Shown here piece after piece: positions 46,651-57,274 of a DNA stretch of 64,000 bases (position 1 is the stretch's first letter; every line of letters starts with the position of its first letter). The DNA is from Durusdinium trenchii. Taxonomy: Eukaryota > Sar > Dinophyceae > Suessiales > Symbiodiniaceae. The notes beneath the pieces were generated by a model. It was given only the letters and a program-made list of their open reading frames with translations, did no database searches and was not told where the DNA came from. The DNA lies in contig CAXAMN010021607.1 in the NCBI GenBank assembly GCA_963970005.1, forward strand, positions 779,495 through 843,494. Reading direction: 5' to 3'. The translations under genes and the position numbers were made by a program.

Positions 46651-48287
46651 TTCTTGCCTTCAACGAATGCGAGACGATCTTCCCAGGAGAGCTTCTTCTC
46701 ATCAACATTGGAGGGTGTTGGCTTCTTCTTTGGTGCAGTGACTGCAGCCCAAATATGCCCACGGCATCGCAGCGTCCAACGGGTGTTGAGCTTGTTCTTG
46801 AGATCGCCAGCATAGGGCAGGTGTCGGCTTTGTGCTGCTTCTTTTGTGAGCGGGAAGAGAGTTTTGCCAACCCATTGATCCTTGCCAATTGAGTAGGTCT
46901 CCTCGTTGTTCACAAAAACTTGGCGAGATCCATTTGGCAGGGTCAAACCAGTTGTTGATTGAAGTTCTTCTGCTGCTACTGGAAGTGGTGCTTCTTCGGA
47001 AGTGAAGGTGGAGTTTCTGGACCACACATGGTTGCGAACAAGAAAGCCGTCTTCAAAACTCCAATAGTCTTTTGTTTCACCCAGCACGAACTCTCCGGTG
47101 GCCTTGTCGAACGTCCAGCCTTCCACCAAGTTGTTGAGGCTGTCGGTATTCATGGTGTCATCAAGGGCCAGGAGGTCGGTGTCAACTTGCAAATCTTCTT
47201 CCTGTGGTCTTCGGATCCTTTTGTTTCTATACTCTTCTGCTGGCTCAGTGATGGGAACCACTGGATGAACTCGTCGAGCTTGTATGGTTTCTTGTTGGTC
47301 AAATCGACGTCGACGTTCTTCAAAGGTTTCTTGAGAGCCAGCTGGTTGAGCATATAGTGGATCAAGTTCCCACTCCGGATCAGGATCTGGCTCTGCCACT
47401 GACGGTGGCACTTGTTGTTGTGGTTCATCGAGATCTTGATCTTCAGGAACTGGTGGAAGTTGACCTGGGTCCATTGGTACATCAGGTTCTCCATCAGGAT
47501 GTTCGAGAGGTTCATTATGACCTGGTGGTTCACTCTGACCATGAGGTTCGTTTGGACCTGGAGGTTCTGAAGCATCTCCTTGATTGAGAGGTGCTTGATG
47601 GTGTTCATTTTGGAGTGGTTCCAAGTCAATGTTTACCTCAGGAGCCAAGAGTTCTTCAGCCTCTGCGTGGTCAGGGTCCATGTCGTCTAGACTTTGGCGA
47701 TTGGTTCTTTCGAGATCGATGATGCGGACGACACGTCGCTGTCGGAGTCCTTCCATTGCTTGGGTTGCTCGCTCTGTGGAGCCGATGGAGCCTTGCAGGT
47801 TCGGAAGCTTCCTGACATGCTGCTTGCCAGCTCTCAACAACGAAGTTCCGTGTGCAATCCAGTATGTGTCAACCACATTGGTATCAGGATCTCGCTGAAC
47901 AGCTAGAACCACTGCAGGACCACGCCATTGAATTGTGTGGAACCGATCATTGGATTCTCTCAAGTAGAGGCATCGTTCTCCTGGAGATAGGTCTTCGTTT
48001 TGGCCAGTGAACCTTCTCAGCAATGCTCTTCTGAGCTTGACATCAATCTCAGCTTTGGCGCACGCGGCATGTGCACTTGCTCGTAGTTGAAGCTTCTTGT
48101 ACAGCCGTTCTTGTTCAGTCGTTTGTAGCTGAAGAGGTGAAGTGCGTTCATCACTCAGCAAACCAGGCACATTGGGTTGCCTGCCATGAGCCAATTGACA
48201 CGGTGTGTAGCCGTTGACAAAGGTGTTGTTGTTCAGGGAGGGGACAATCCAATTCAAGGCATCTTGGAGTCCAACAAGTCCTGTCAA
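46651..48287 (-). CDS. Element 2: integrase C-terminus and linker
   Basis: Begins TGLVGLQDALNWIVPSLNNN and YTPCQLAHGRQPNVPG, the end of the integrase core, then LSPGERCLYLRES and IQWRGPAVVLAV, the small C-terminal beta domain seen in copia-type integrases. A long Pro/Glu/Gln-rich linker follows (PPGPNEPHGQSEPPGHNEPL and similar), leading to the start of reverse transcriptase. Both ends are frameshifts: near 48,285 from the core and near 46,650 into reverse transcriptase. Confidence 0.8.
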
Positions 48288-49044
48288 TGGTGCTCACGGA
48301 TGAAGACTGCAAGACCTCTTCGAAGAAGTTGATGTCTTCGTTCAACAATGCTTGTTCTTGTGTGGTCTTGCCCTGGTGAAATTCTCATTTCAATGCCATG
48401 TTCTTCAGCACATTTCATTGAGTTGTCGCTTGCCCAACCGGTGGCCTCATCAACAAAGAGACGTTCAGGAGGGCCATGATGTCGGATCCAACCTCGTTCA
48501 AAGGCTTTTTGTAGTGAAGGACCTTGCTCATCAGGAACGGTTCGGGCACTCATGAACCGAGTTGCTTCATCAACCATGACGAGGATGGGGATCTTCTTGC
48601 CCTTCCGCTTGGTGGCTCCGTCAGGATCCTCAATCACGAGGTCATACCACATCACATCAGCTTGTACGTGGGTGTTGAAGTTCTCGGCTCTGCTGAGATG
48701 AGCTGGAGCTGCACCTTTTGCGGACTGCAAAGTTCTTGCAATATGGACATTCAAGATCTTCGGCTGCCTTGATGATCTTTTCACCACATCCACGTTGGCG
48801 AAGGAGAGAAACTAGAAGTTCTTTTCGTGGATGTCCAAGATTGCGACGAAGACGGAACGCTAATCTTGCTGCTTCCGATCCATGGGTGGTGGCCAGTTTT
48901 CGAAGAACACCAGTCAACTCTTGTTCATCGCCTTCTCCAGCAGCAAAGGTCTGTTCTTCAAGTCCTTCAGGCTGAACAAGGGCATGTGCTATATGCTGTG
49001 CCATCTTGATGGGATAGTCCTCAGCCTTGTGGCATCTGTTGCTG
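48288..49044 (-). CDS. Element 2: integrase zinc region and catalytic core
   Basis: The pre-integrase part reads RLRRNLGHPRKELLVSLLRQ and ECPYCKN, giving the His and Cys pair of the HHCC region. The core reads QADVMWYDLVIED (first Asp, near 48,657), ERLFVDEATGWASDN (second Asp) and SIVERRHQLLRRG (Glu), so the DDE triad is complete. One extra base in an AAAA run near 48,716 separates zinc region and core, and one base is missing near 48,285. Confidence 0.85.
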
Positions 49045-49612
49045 CCTTCGAGGGTTTGGTGCATGTGATCACCACTGCATCTCTTGGACATTCGACGGAC
49101 CATTGCCAACTTTGTTGTTTGAAGAGCTGTTGGCTTCTTGATGGGCATCTCTTCGTGGTTGTCGTTCATCGTGGTGGCGCCATACTCACATTGATCAAAA
49201 ATGACCTTGTAGCCAGGGAGGTTGGCGAAAGCTGGGGTTTTCCAGGACAGCGCATGAGCTGGATGTTCTATGTGAGCATGTGAACCTCGGCGCACTTGTC
49301 CAAGATAAGCACGACGGCAGAACTTGAGATGCTTTTCATGGTCTTCTTGTCGGCGTGCTTTGAGGTGAAGCCGATCGTCTTCTGTTTTGACGTTGATGTT
49401 CTGCATGGTGCTCCATAGTGTGCATTTTGGACTCAGCCACATTTCATCAGGTGCTTCTTCATCAGCTAGCTGCAGGAAGGCACGACGGTCGGCTGCTTTG
49501 TTGAAGTTTCAGCCATCTTCAAGTCCAAATCGTCGAACTTTGGCACCAAGTCGTTGACATTCTTTGGTGACATTGCCACGTCCGACATAGACTTCCCAGA
49601 CCACTGGCTGTC
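49045..49612 (-). pseudogene. Element 2: methyltransferase-like module with in-frame TGA
   Basis: Reads VVWEVYVGRGNVTKECQRLG (SAM motif I-like), RFGLEDG, then TGA at 49509-49511, then NFNKAADRRAFLQLADEEAP, MWLSPKCTLWSTMQ (motif IV-like position), HAHIEHPAHALSW (like the 'ENP/EHP' step), IFDQCEYG, MPIKKPTALQT and CSGDHMHQTLEG. A TGG-to-TGA change would restore DGWNF. The order of landmarks matches element 1. The fold reminds me of cytosine-C5 methyltransferases, but the PCQ catalytic motif is not visible, so activity is doubtful; a structural or regulatory role is possible. Confidence 0.65.
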
Positions 49613-50654
49613 GGTCAGGTTGGTGATCACGGGCATGAAGGATTTCACGTTGTAGCCGTCTTTCTTCCTTGCAGATCTGTTCCAGCACCATGTTCCAAAA
49701 ACCGCGAAGTGACTCTTGGTTCTTTCCTTTCTCACCTTCTTGAGGAGGTGATTCCAGGTTTTCAGCCGTAAAGACCGTGGAGGGCTTGAAGGTCTTTTCC
49801 AGGTTGCTCTTGATGCAACTGAAGCGACTCTGGGCCTTCATGTCTTCAATGAAGTCGTCGAAGCGAAGGATCTCATGGTGGTCATCCTCAGTTCGAAGGT
49901 CGAACTGGTGGTTGTTGAACTGCATTGGACCAGCTTCTTTGCGAGCTAGCCTCATGAGCATGGTGTTTTGGCGTCCTTTCTCGATTGGAAGCCAATCACT
50001 GCCAAGGATTTGCATCTTGTAGGCTCCGAAGTCGACAACTGCTTGAAGCCTTTCCATCACTGGTCTCCCAAGGAGGGGAGGTGTGGCTCCGAAGATGATG
50101 TAGGCCTGAATGAAGCCTGCCTTGCCGTTGATGTAGGTGGGCACTGACAAAAGCCATCTTGCGTGACCACTGGCGTCTCCGCCAAACTTGAAGTGTTTGC
50201 TGCACTTCTTGAACTCCAGTCGTGAGAGATCGACGCCAAGGAGCTGCAACCAAGCCATGTAGCGAAGGATGTACTCCGCGCCGATCAGGAAACTAGATGC
50301 TCCTTGATCCTGAATTGCCATTTCTGGAGGGACCAACCATTCATGCTCAGACACGAGGACATCTGAGCTGCTGTAGGCATCTTCGCATTCGAAGAACTCT
50401 TCACAGTCATAGAACTCGACTTGGACTGTGTCATTCACAAGGGTCATGACATTCTCATGAGGGGTGGCATTCTCACAAACCACGACATTCTCAGAGGCGG
50501 TGACATTCTCACAAGCCATGACATTCTTTGGAGAGGTGTCATTCTCACAAGCCATGACATTCTCAAAAAGAACCATGCCAGTGAGGAGAGGATCTGATTC
50601 CTCCAGAGTTCTCTTCTTTGCTGAGGTCGGGGTAGTGCTAGAGCTTGCTGCCTT
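49613..50654 (-). CDS. Element 2: protease region with hexapeptide repeats
   Basis: After the knuckle comes a repeat (ENVMAC-type, 50421-50564), an acidic stretch (YDCEEFFECEDAYSS), then the protease: MAIQDQGASSFLIG (DQGAS at 50295-50309) where copia has D[ST]GA, and further on PPLLGRPVMERLQAVVDF. The catalytic Asp and Gly are kept but Ser/Thr is replaced by Gln. The frame runs open to 49512. It is +1 relative to gag. Confidence 0.75.
50421..50564 (-). repeat. 18-bp coding tandem repeat in element 2
   Basis: Eight in-frame units of 18 bp encode six-residue repeats of the type ENVMAC, ENDTSP, KNVMAC, ENVTAS, ENVVVC, ENATPH, ENVMTL, VNDTVQ. It sits between gag zinc knuckle and protease. Confidence 0.9.
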
Positions 50655-51792
50655 GCATTGCGAGGCAAAGTGTCCAGGCTTGCCACATCGGTGACATACC
50701 ATTGCATCGTGCACGAGCTTTTCCTTGTGGTCCTTTTCCTTGTGGTGCTTTGGACTTTGATTTCCCCTTTTTCCCACGTCCTTTCGGACTCTTTCCACCT
50801 GAACTGCTGTTGGCGTTGGCCATGACGGGGAGCTGGTTCTTGTCGACCATAGCAACCACTGGATAGAAACCACGTGAGCGCTTGAGTTCAAGCACCCGTT
50901 GTTTGGCATCAGTGTAAGCTGCCATTGCCATGTCGTACTCTTCGGTGTCGAAGATCGTGTCCTCATCGGTGTGATGGAGGTATGCCAAATCTTTTGGGTC
51001 ATCAACGAGGTCGTACTCCTGGTCATACCATTCATCAGCTTCATAGAAAGCATCTTCATCGGGCTCATAGTCTTCTGTCCAGTCATCCTGTTCCCAAAGC
51101 TCATCGTCCTCAGCCATGTGGATGAGTTGGCGGGATTTCCATCGTCCTTGGAAGCTTTGGTTCTGAGCTCGTCGGACTGCAGGTTGGTGGACATGCTTGT
51201 AGTCTTGTCCGAGGATCATGTACATGGACTTCTCGATGTTGTTGAGGGACATATCGGTGCCGGTCTGTGTGTAGATCATCTGTTGTTGATCTTTGCTCAA
51301 GCCAGCTTTTCTCAACAACAGCCAACCAGCGACCTGCTCGGGGAGCGATATCTTGTACTTTTGAAGTTCTCGAAGGGACTGCTGGTGCTCAGTGCAGAAC
51401 TCAAGGAACGACTGCCCAACTCGACGTTGCGTCTTGTAGAAGTACTTCTCGAATGCGTCAGGCATTTCAACCCGATCATCATACTGCCATTGGGCGTCCA
51501 GCCTCTGCAAAATGCTCTTGAGGCCATCGTCCTTCTCGAGGGCGTCGAGGTCCAGGTCCTCGCATTGGCGCCAGCTTGCACCTTCCAAGATCGACAGGAC
51601 TGACAGACCTGTCTCATTTGCTCTTCCTTGGATCGCCTGGCGGCGGGCGAACAGCAGGATCCTCTTGCGCCACTCTCGGTAGCCGGTCATCGTGTTGTCG
51701 AAGCGCGGGATGTAGCTTCTTTCATCTTTTCCAAAGGTGGCCTTCTCGGCCGGCTCTTTCGCTTGCGAGCTTCCCTTCGGGGATCGAGACAT
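50638..51792 (-). CDS. Element 2: gag
   Basis: A 384-codon frame starting MSRSPKGSSQAKEPAEKATF 46 bases inside the 5' LTR. A helical gag domain (RRVGQSFLEFCTEHQQSLRE, LPEQVAGWLLLRKAGLSKDQ) is followed by a very acidic Asp/Glu/Tyr region, a basic GKSPKGRGKKGKSKSK tract, and then the end of the frame. The CCHC knuckle CHRCGKPGHFASQC (50655-50696) lies in the +1 frame, which stays open from 51194. Either a programmed +1 shift (known in Ty1) or a small insertion near 50,710 separates gag from pol. Confidence 0.85.
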   Translation of the reverse strand: MSRSPKGSSQAKEPAEKATFGKDERSYIPRFDNTMTGYREWRKRILLFARRQAIQGRANETGLSVLSILEGASWRQCEDLDLDALEKDDGLKSILQRLDAQWQYDDRVEMPDAFEKYFYKTQRRVGQSFLEFCTEHQQSLRELQKYKISLPEQVAGWLLLRKAGLSKDQQQMIYTQTGTDMSLNNIEKSMYMILGQDYKHVHQPAVRRAQNQSFQGRWKSRQLIHMAEDDELWEQDDWTEDYEPDEDAFYEADEWYDQEYDLVDDPKDLAYLHHTDEDTIFDTEEYDMAMAAYTDAKQRVLELKRSRGFYPVVAMVDKNQLPVMANANSSSGGKSPKGRGKKGKSKSKAPQGKGPQGKARARCNGMSPMWQAWTLCLAMQGSKL

Positions 51793-51825
51793 GGCGGCAA
51801 ATGGATCCGGAGCTGCTCTTTGGCA

Positions 51826-51837
51826 GCTCCGCTACCA
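51826..51837 (-). promoter_or_regulatory. Element 2 primer-binding site
   Basis: TGGTAGCGGAGC one base inside the 5' LTR, identical to element 1. Predicted primer: an initiator-Met-like tRNA. Confidence 0.85.
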
Positions 51838-51838
51838 A

Positions 51839-52065
51839 TGTGAAAACACGGGAACACGAAAGGAAGTCAAACCGAGTTCACCGTCGATGCGGAACGCTCT
51901 AGGTTTCCGTCTGTTGCAAAGGGGACCTTTTCTCACAAGGCCTAGTACAGGCGGCCACATGTTGTGGCTCAAGCGCGCTGGACAAGGGAGCAGCGCGGCG
52001 AGTGCGAATCTCGAACGCAGTCATCATCAAATGACTTCAACTCATGTCTATTGCTCAAATTCACA
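51839..52065 (-). repeat. Element 2 LTR, 5' copy
   Basis: 227 bp, identical by eye to 44016-44242. Confidence 0.97.
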
Positions 52066-52070
52066 CGAGG
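52066..52070. repeat. Target site duplication of element 2, right (CGAGG)
   Basis: Partner of 44011-44015. Confidence 0.9.
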
Positions 52071-53937
52071 TGAATATAACCTTGCACATGTCCTTCAATT
52101 GGCTTCTAGGGCCATTAGACACAAATCTCATCCCCAGTCTCTGAAATTCAGCAAATCTGCGAGAAAAGGTATTCGAAAATGGTAGTGAAGCCGATGGCCA
52201 GCAACCGGTCCTGCGTGAATGCGTGAGAGGTTGGGAAAAAAAACTGTGAACCAGAGCAGTTACATTGAAAACTCCAACTCAGGTCTCCCTTGGTCTCCCT
52301 TGGTCCTGTCCCCTAATTTCACAATTTCATTAGACCGTATAGTACAAAATAGTAGAGCTATGTACAGCTTTTGGTATTATATATATAGAGAGAGATTGTA
52401 ATATATATATACTATAAGATACTATAAAATATTATAAGAGTAGATGAGATGCTTAATTCAGAGCCGTCAGGCTGCTTACTCGATGAGACTACCTGGAGAG
52501 ACTCTCTCGATGTCACTCAGGTGGTTTTGGAATCCTTACGTTGAGACGCATCAGTGTTGGTTTGGACAATTGGCAAAACATTTGAAACAATGCTTCCATT
52601 GAATGGAACTTCCCTTGTCTTGATATGTAGAGATCAGTGGATGATACTGGGTATTACATGGTATTGCAGCTACTGGGTATTGTTTTGGACGTGTGGAGCG
52701 GATTAGCCAAACCCTTCGGTAACAAACGGTTCTGCTTCATGATCGCATTGTAGTGCATCTGCCTGTAGCACGTCATTTGCTTATAGTTTGTATGGGTATG
52801 GGCCCATCATGGCCACCTTGGCCAGCTTCGTGTTATAGCAAACTAAACTGATTGCTCCTGTCTGCTGTATGCCTCTCTGAATGCAACACTTACATCAGCA
52901 GTTTGGTCAATCGTGCTTCAGCTATTTTGCGGCAAAAATGTGGATCAGTATGATGGTAGTGCAGAATGCATGCAACCTCGAAACTTACGGAGTCCAAGGC
53001 GTTGTGATTGTCTCGCACTTGTTTCCGATTTCTCTAAACACATTCCGCTTAATTTCAAAACTAAGCATCCATAAAAAAAAAATCATGTTCAATTGGTTCA
53101 GCAGATGCAATACAAAGTCCTTATATGTCCTTATGAATATCATCCTGTAGCAAGCTCAAGTGGTGTGTGCGTGTGACGCAAAATTCCAGTTTTAGGGAGA
53201 AAGAAATGAATCTAGTCACTCTTTGATATTTCTGGGTGATTATACAAAATATTGATTTTGGTTCTCCTTTGCATCGGCTGGAGGTGAAGTAGCAAAGCAC
53301 TTGTCCTGGGAAGAATGCATCTGCACATCCCAAGAGCATGCACGCCACAATGCCACAATGAGCTTGACCACGGTGATATGTAAACTCAACATCGGGCATT
53401 CAGGAGGTAGTGAGCAATGTGCAATGTTGCACAGCTATAAACTCTTCTGCCCAACAACCACAAGTGAAATGACACTTGTGTAGAATTCAATTCAATCTCT
53501 TTCATGAGGCCTTCAAAACTTCTTGAAATTGACAATATCACAGGAAAGTGACATGTCTTCAATGAGGCCTTTGATAGGCTGGCTCACAACATCACTAACC
53601 TGCGGAAAACTCGACAGTCTTGGCCGTCGGCCACAGTCCTCCAAAAGATCCAACGGCGCCTCTTTTGGTCAAACATCAAAAGGAATGATGTGTGGACGGT
53701 TGACTTGTGCGAATCAACAACCAACATTTAACAAACATAGGAACCAGCGTGCTTTTGCTGCTTAATGTCTTGCTGCTTAAAGTAGCATAAATATCTAATA
53801 TCTATATTATATATGCATACACCACATGATAAAATATACTGGGTTTGAATGATCCAGAAAATGTCTGGGGAAGTCGTACATCATCCCAAGGTTTGGGTCC
53901 ACAAACATGAGCATGCGCCGATGGTTGGAGAACAAGA
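52071..53937. other. No gene recognised; possible exon at the element 2 junction
   Basis: Just right of element 2 the minus strand reads MRFVSNGPRSQLKDMCKVIF in a frame that would continue past the empty insertion site into 44,010-43,900 (see findings). Otherwise only short frames and AT runs at 52,380-52,435. PPCS N-terminal exons should lie upstream on this strand but were not recognised. Confidence 0.4.
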
Positions 53938-56900
53938 CTGGCAAAGCCACAACACTTCCAACAAGGCTGCAATGATCAGCTTGGCTGGGACCTGGAACGC
54001 CAAAACAAATCCATAATATTGTGGCATGGAGGCAACTGCTGCATGGAGGCAACCAACTGTCCGTGGACCAAGTTTCTTCTTCGTGAAGGATGCACTAGTC
54101 ACTAGCATGAACCCGAACTACAAATTACCAATTTCATCCAGTGGCCATTAAATATCACAAACACAAAGCTGCCCCTATTTGCGCACTGGCCAACATCCAA
54201 AATGTCAAATGCGCCTGGTTGAGTTTCTTCACAATCTCTGTGGCATAAGGGAAGTTAGACCCTGCCAGCACCAGGCTGTTCCAACCACCAGAAAGCGGCA
54301 TATGCCGATGTTCTTTCAATGTGCTCAGGTTGATTGAACGACACCTCTGAATTTCTGAATGGCAACTAAACTCCAGAAAACCCGGTGCGCTCGGCACATC
54401 TCGCCCAAAGCAGGAAAAGTAATCCCGCGGTGCGGAAAACACCGGGGTGGCAAATTCCATTTTGCACCAAAGGGGACATTGTTGGCGGCTGCCTGGCGTG
54501 CAATGCTGAAACACAGACCCGTCACGCCGTGGTGATTCTTTTTCTCTTCGATTTCATTTCTGTGGTTCACGCAAACCATGGCCATGGACTGACTGTCTTT
54601 AAAAGCAAATTGCAAACAGGTAGCATTGCACCAACTGTGCTGCATCCTTTTGCCTGTCATTCTTGGGTTTCCAAAACTGTTGGAGAGTGTCGGCAAAAAA
54701 AAACACAGTCTGCTCCCAGGCCTTCAAGAAAGAGTGAACACCTGGCCGCGCTTTGACAAAACGAAAGGGAAATGAGCTGGCACTGGCACTTTGAAGGAAC
54801 GCACTGGATTTGCGCAAGCCAGGGGTATAAACGCTGCCAACATCTACAGCAAATGGTCGACTTTGGGCAAATCAAAGGCATCAACTATGTGTCATTTTAC
54901 TTGGATTCTAAAAACTCGATCGACCATGGTAAGGCCCCCTACCTATCAGATTGGCGACAAATCATCTGGACCTGGGAGCAATGTCCTTCTGGACGCGGCG
55001 CTTGTACCCCAGTCAACACCCTGGACACAGAACCAAACATGGCATTCTAGTCATGAAACAGAACCAAATATGGCAAATGTCAATCTTTAGTATTGCAAAT
55101 TATTGCAATATTCTAGTTGCCAAAAGTTCACTCGGTTGAGAAAAAGGGTGAATACCAGTCTTTCAAGCCTTCGTTGTTTGCATTTACGTTCTAAAATACT
55201 TGTCTTGTGACGACCTTCCGTTTTCTGACCATCATCCCGAAGCAAACCAAGACCCCATAAGATCATATGCAACAATACTTCACTGAGACTCTCCAATGCC
55301 TCACGCGTTACTTTCCTTTCGGTGACTGGCCAACACTTCACACAGTCAACCATTCCCAGTTTCAGCAAATTATTCCAGCGCGGTGTCCTTCTCACCATAG
55401 GGAGTATGCAATATGCATTTCTCAATTGGGTTGCAAATTGGCAAACATGGGTAAAAGAATTGATCCCAAAGGGCGCATCATAGCCTCCGCCCGCGCGCGC
55501 TGCACGGAGCACTTCTACGTCTGAGCGAAGCTCCTGTAAAAGCTTGACATAGCAAACAAACATCGGATTCAAAAGCAAGAGGGGTCAACAAAAACAATCC
55601 TGCACATATTATATATTCTTGAAAAAAACTCTCCAAACTCATACCTCTTTCAACTTTAGATGTTAGTTCCTGGACCACAATATCAGTATCCATCATGGTC
55701 TTTCCTTTGGTTGTTTGAAGCTTCAGAAAGTATAAAGCCATAGGAATCCAGAGGACGTGTGATCGCTGTGAAGACATTCGTGATGTGAGTTGATGAAGGG
55801 CCACCTGATGATATCTGATGTGGTGGTTTGTGATCTGGTGACATGTATTCTGACGGGTTGTGGGTGGTGAAATAAAGCGTGGTGTTGATTGATTTGGTGA
55901 AATGTGGAGTGGTGATTAGTGATGTGAAGTGTAGCTATGTAAAGTGCAGTCGGGTAATTTGTGATGTGGTAAAGTGTGGGGTGAAGTGTAGCGTGGTGAA
56001 GTTTAATGTGGTGGCTTGCAATGCGATGGACTGTAGAGTGGCACTCTGTGATGATCACTCGATGTGGTGAAGTGTAGTGCTTGAAGTTGCTCCTTGATAC
56101 AATCTCACCACTGCCACTGCTAAAATCTGTTCAGCAATGCCGCTTGAACAATTGTAAACAATATCCTACGGTAAAATTCTAGGAACCAAATAAGTGCGAG
56201 CGTGGGCTATCCATGGCTATCCTGCATCCAGTAGCTAATAGATTGCTTAAGCTACTAGCCTTACTTAATTAAGTATGCGCCTCTTAACCAAGTGAGGGTG
56301 GGCCAAAAAAAAAGAACACTCTTCCGTGAATTAGTTGCGTTTTGGTGCGTGGCACTCGTTTGACTGGGTACTCTTTACCTAGACCACTTGGGATTCTGTT
56401 GGTCCGGCTGTAGTCTTTTTACTCATCAGTGCACAACTTGTCACCTCACATACCCGGCTGCAAGTCAAGAGGCGTTGAGGTATCGGGAAACCCTCGCGTC
56501 ATCGCATAGAAACCTACTTACTTAACTGACTTAACTGTCACTTTACCACCACATTAGGAACGCACCACAGAATCTCCTGTAGACAACTACAACTTTGATA
56601 GAAATCTCTAATCATCTGTTTAAACTGTCACTCTACTCAACTCTTCTGTTTAAACTTTCACTCGGGGGTCTCTACTTTGAGCTACTTGTCCCTAGAAAGT
56701 CTTGCGCTTTACGGTCCTTGTCTCTCAACGTGTCGCTGCTTTCCTCTGGAAATCTCGACCTTTATACTTTTCTCTGGAAATATCTATCTGTACTTTTGAT
56801 GACTTTTCTGAAGCATCCCCGTAGAGCACTTTTATATACAGTAACAGTACTTTAATGCGTTTTGAACTGACCGCTTCAGTGCCCCCTTAGAACCCTTCCG

Positions 56901-57274
56901 CAGCCGCTCGTCCGTCCCCGACAACCCGCCACTTCGCTTTACTAAATGGACTGCGCAACAGATTCAGCTGGAAAAAGAACACTCCGACTGCAGCTGTTCG
57001 TAATTTGGAACTTTATCCTGGGCACTTCCTTTGATGATCTCAACTAGGAAACACCGATAGATAGAAATCTGGCCCCTACACTAGCCGTTCTTTACTAGTA
57101 ACAAGTGCATCGCTTTACATTTTCAGCACCTCGTTCTTCTCTTCATTTTCAGCATCTTGCCACACCTTGGAGGCAAAGGCTACTGCGCTTCGGCCGCTGC
57201 AGTGCACGGCTGCCAGCACCACGCGGCGTTCCTGGCGCAGTGTTGTGGAGGCAAACTCCAAGGCATGGCCTGAC
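53938..57274 (-). CDS. DUF4116-repeat gene, downstream group of exons
   Basis: The DUF4116 family is a short helical repeat of the form '.LR.D.EVVLAAV..DG.AL.FAS'. Exon 57274-57166 reads SGHALEFASTTLRQERRVVL and AAVHCSGRSAVAFASK. It ends at AAG|GTG and joins in phase 0 to 55533-55488 (TTTACAG|GAG), which reads ELRSDVEVLRAARAG and ends G|GAGGC, giving the expected ...FASK|ELRSD... Less certain exons: about 54237-54155 (EIVKKLNQAHLTFWMLASAQ) and 53991-53938 (VPAKLIIAALLEVLWLCQ). It may be the same gene as the 58.0-63.7 kb group or a second one. Biochemical role of the repeat is unknown. Confidence 0.6.
55740..56070. repeat. Degenerate GTGGTGAAGTGTGAT-type array
   Basis: Short units such as GTGGTGAAGTGTAG, GATGTGGTG and TTTGTGATGTGG recur irregularly for about 330 bp, inside the intron between the two well-supported downstream DUF4116 exons and the next ones. 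Confidence 0.6.
56165..56310. repeat. Dispersed CTAGGAACCAAAT element, copy
   Basis: Starts TTCTAGGAACCAAATAAGTG and ends near AACCAAGTGAGGGTGGGCC followed by an A run. It shares its start with 19.69 kb and 33.40 kb. Confidence 0.4.

Larger units (their letters stand above)
44016..52065 (-). mobile_element. Element 2: Ty1/copia LTR retrotransposon, 8,050 bp, recent insertion
   Basis: Identical 227-bp LTRs (44016-44242, 51839-52065) begin TGTGAATTTG and end TTTTCACA on the coding strand, and a CGAGG duplication flanks both. Coding order on the minus strand: gag with CCHC knuckle, protease, methyltransferase-like module, integrase, reverse transcriptase, RNase H, then an extra C-terminal domain with hydrophobic and coiled-coil segments. 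Despite the young LTRs, pol carries an in-frame TGA and several frameshifts. Confidence 0.97.

Noticed and set aside
50899..51603. 234-codon plus-strand frame opposite element 2 gag
   Set aside because: Shadow of the gag frame on the other strand, which has clear gag features.
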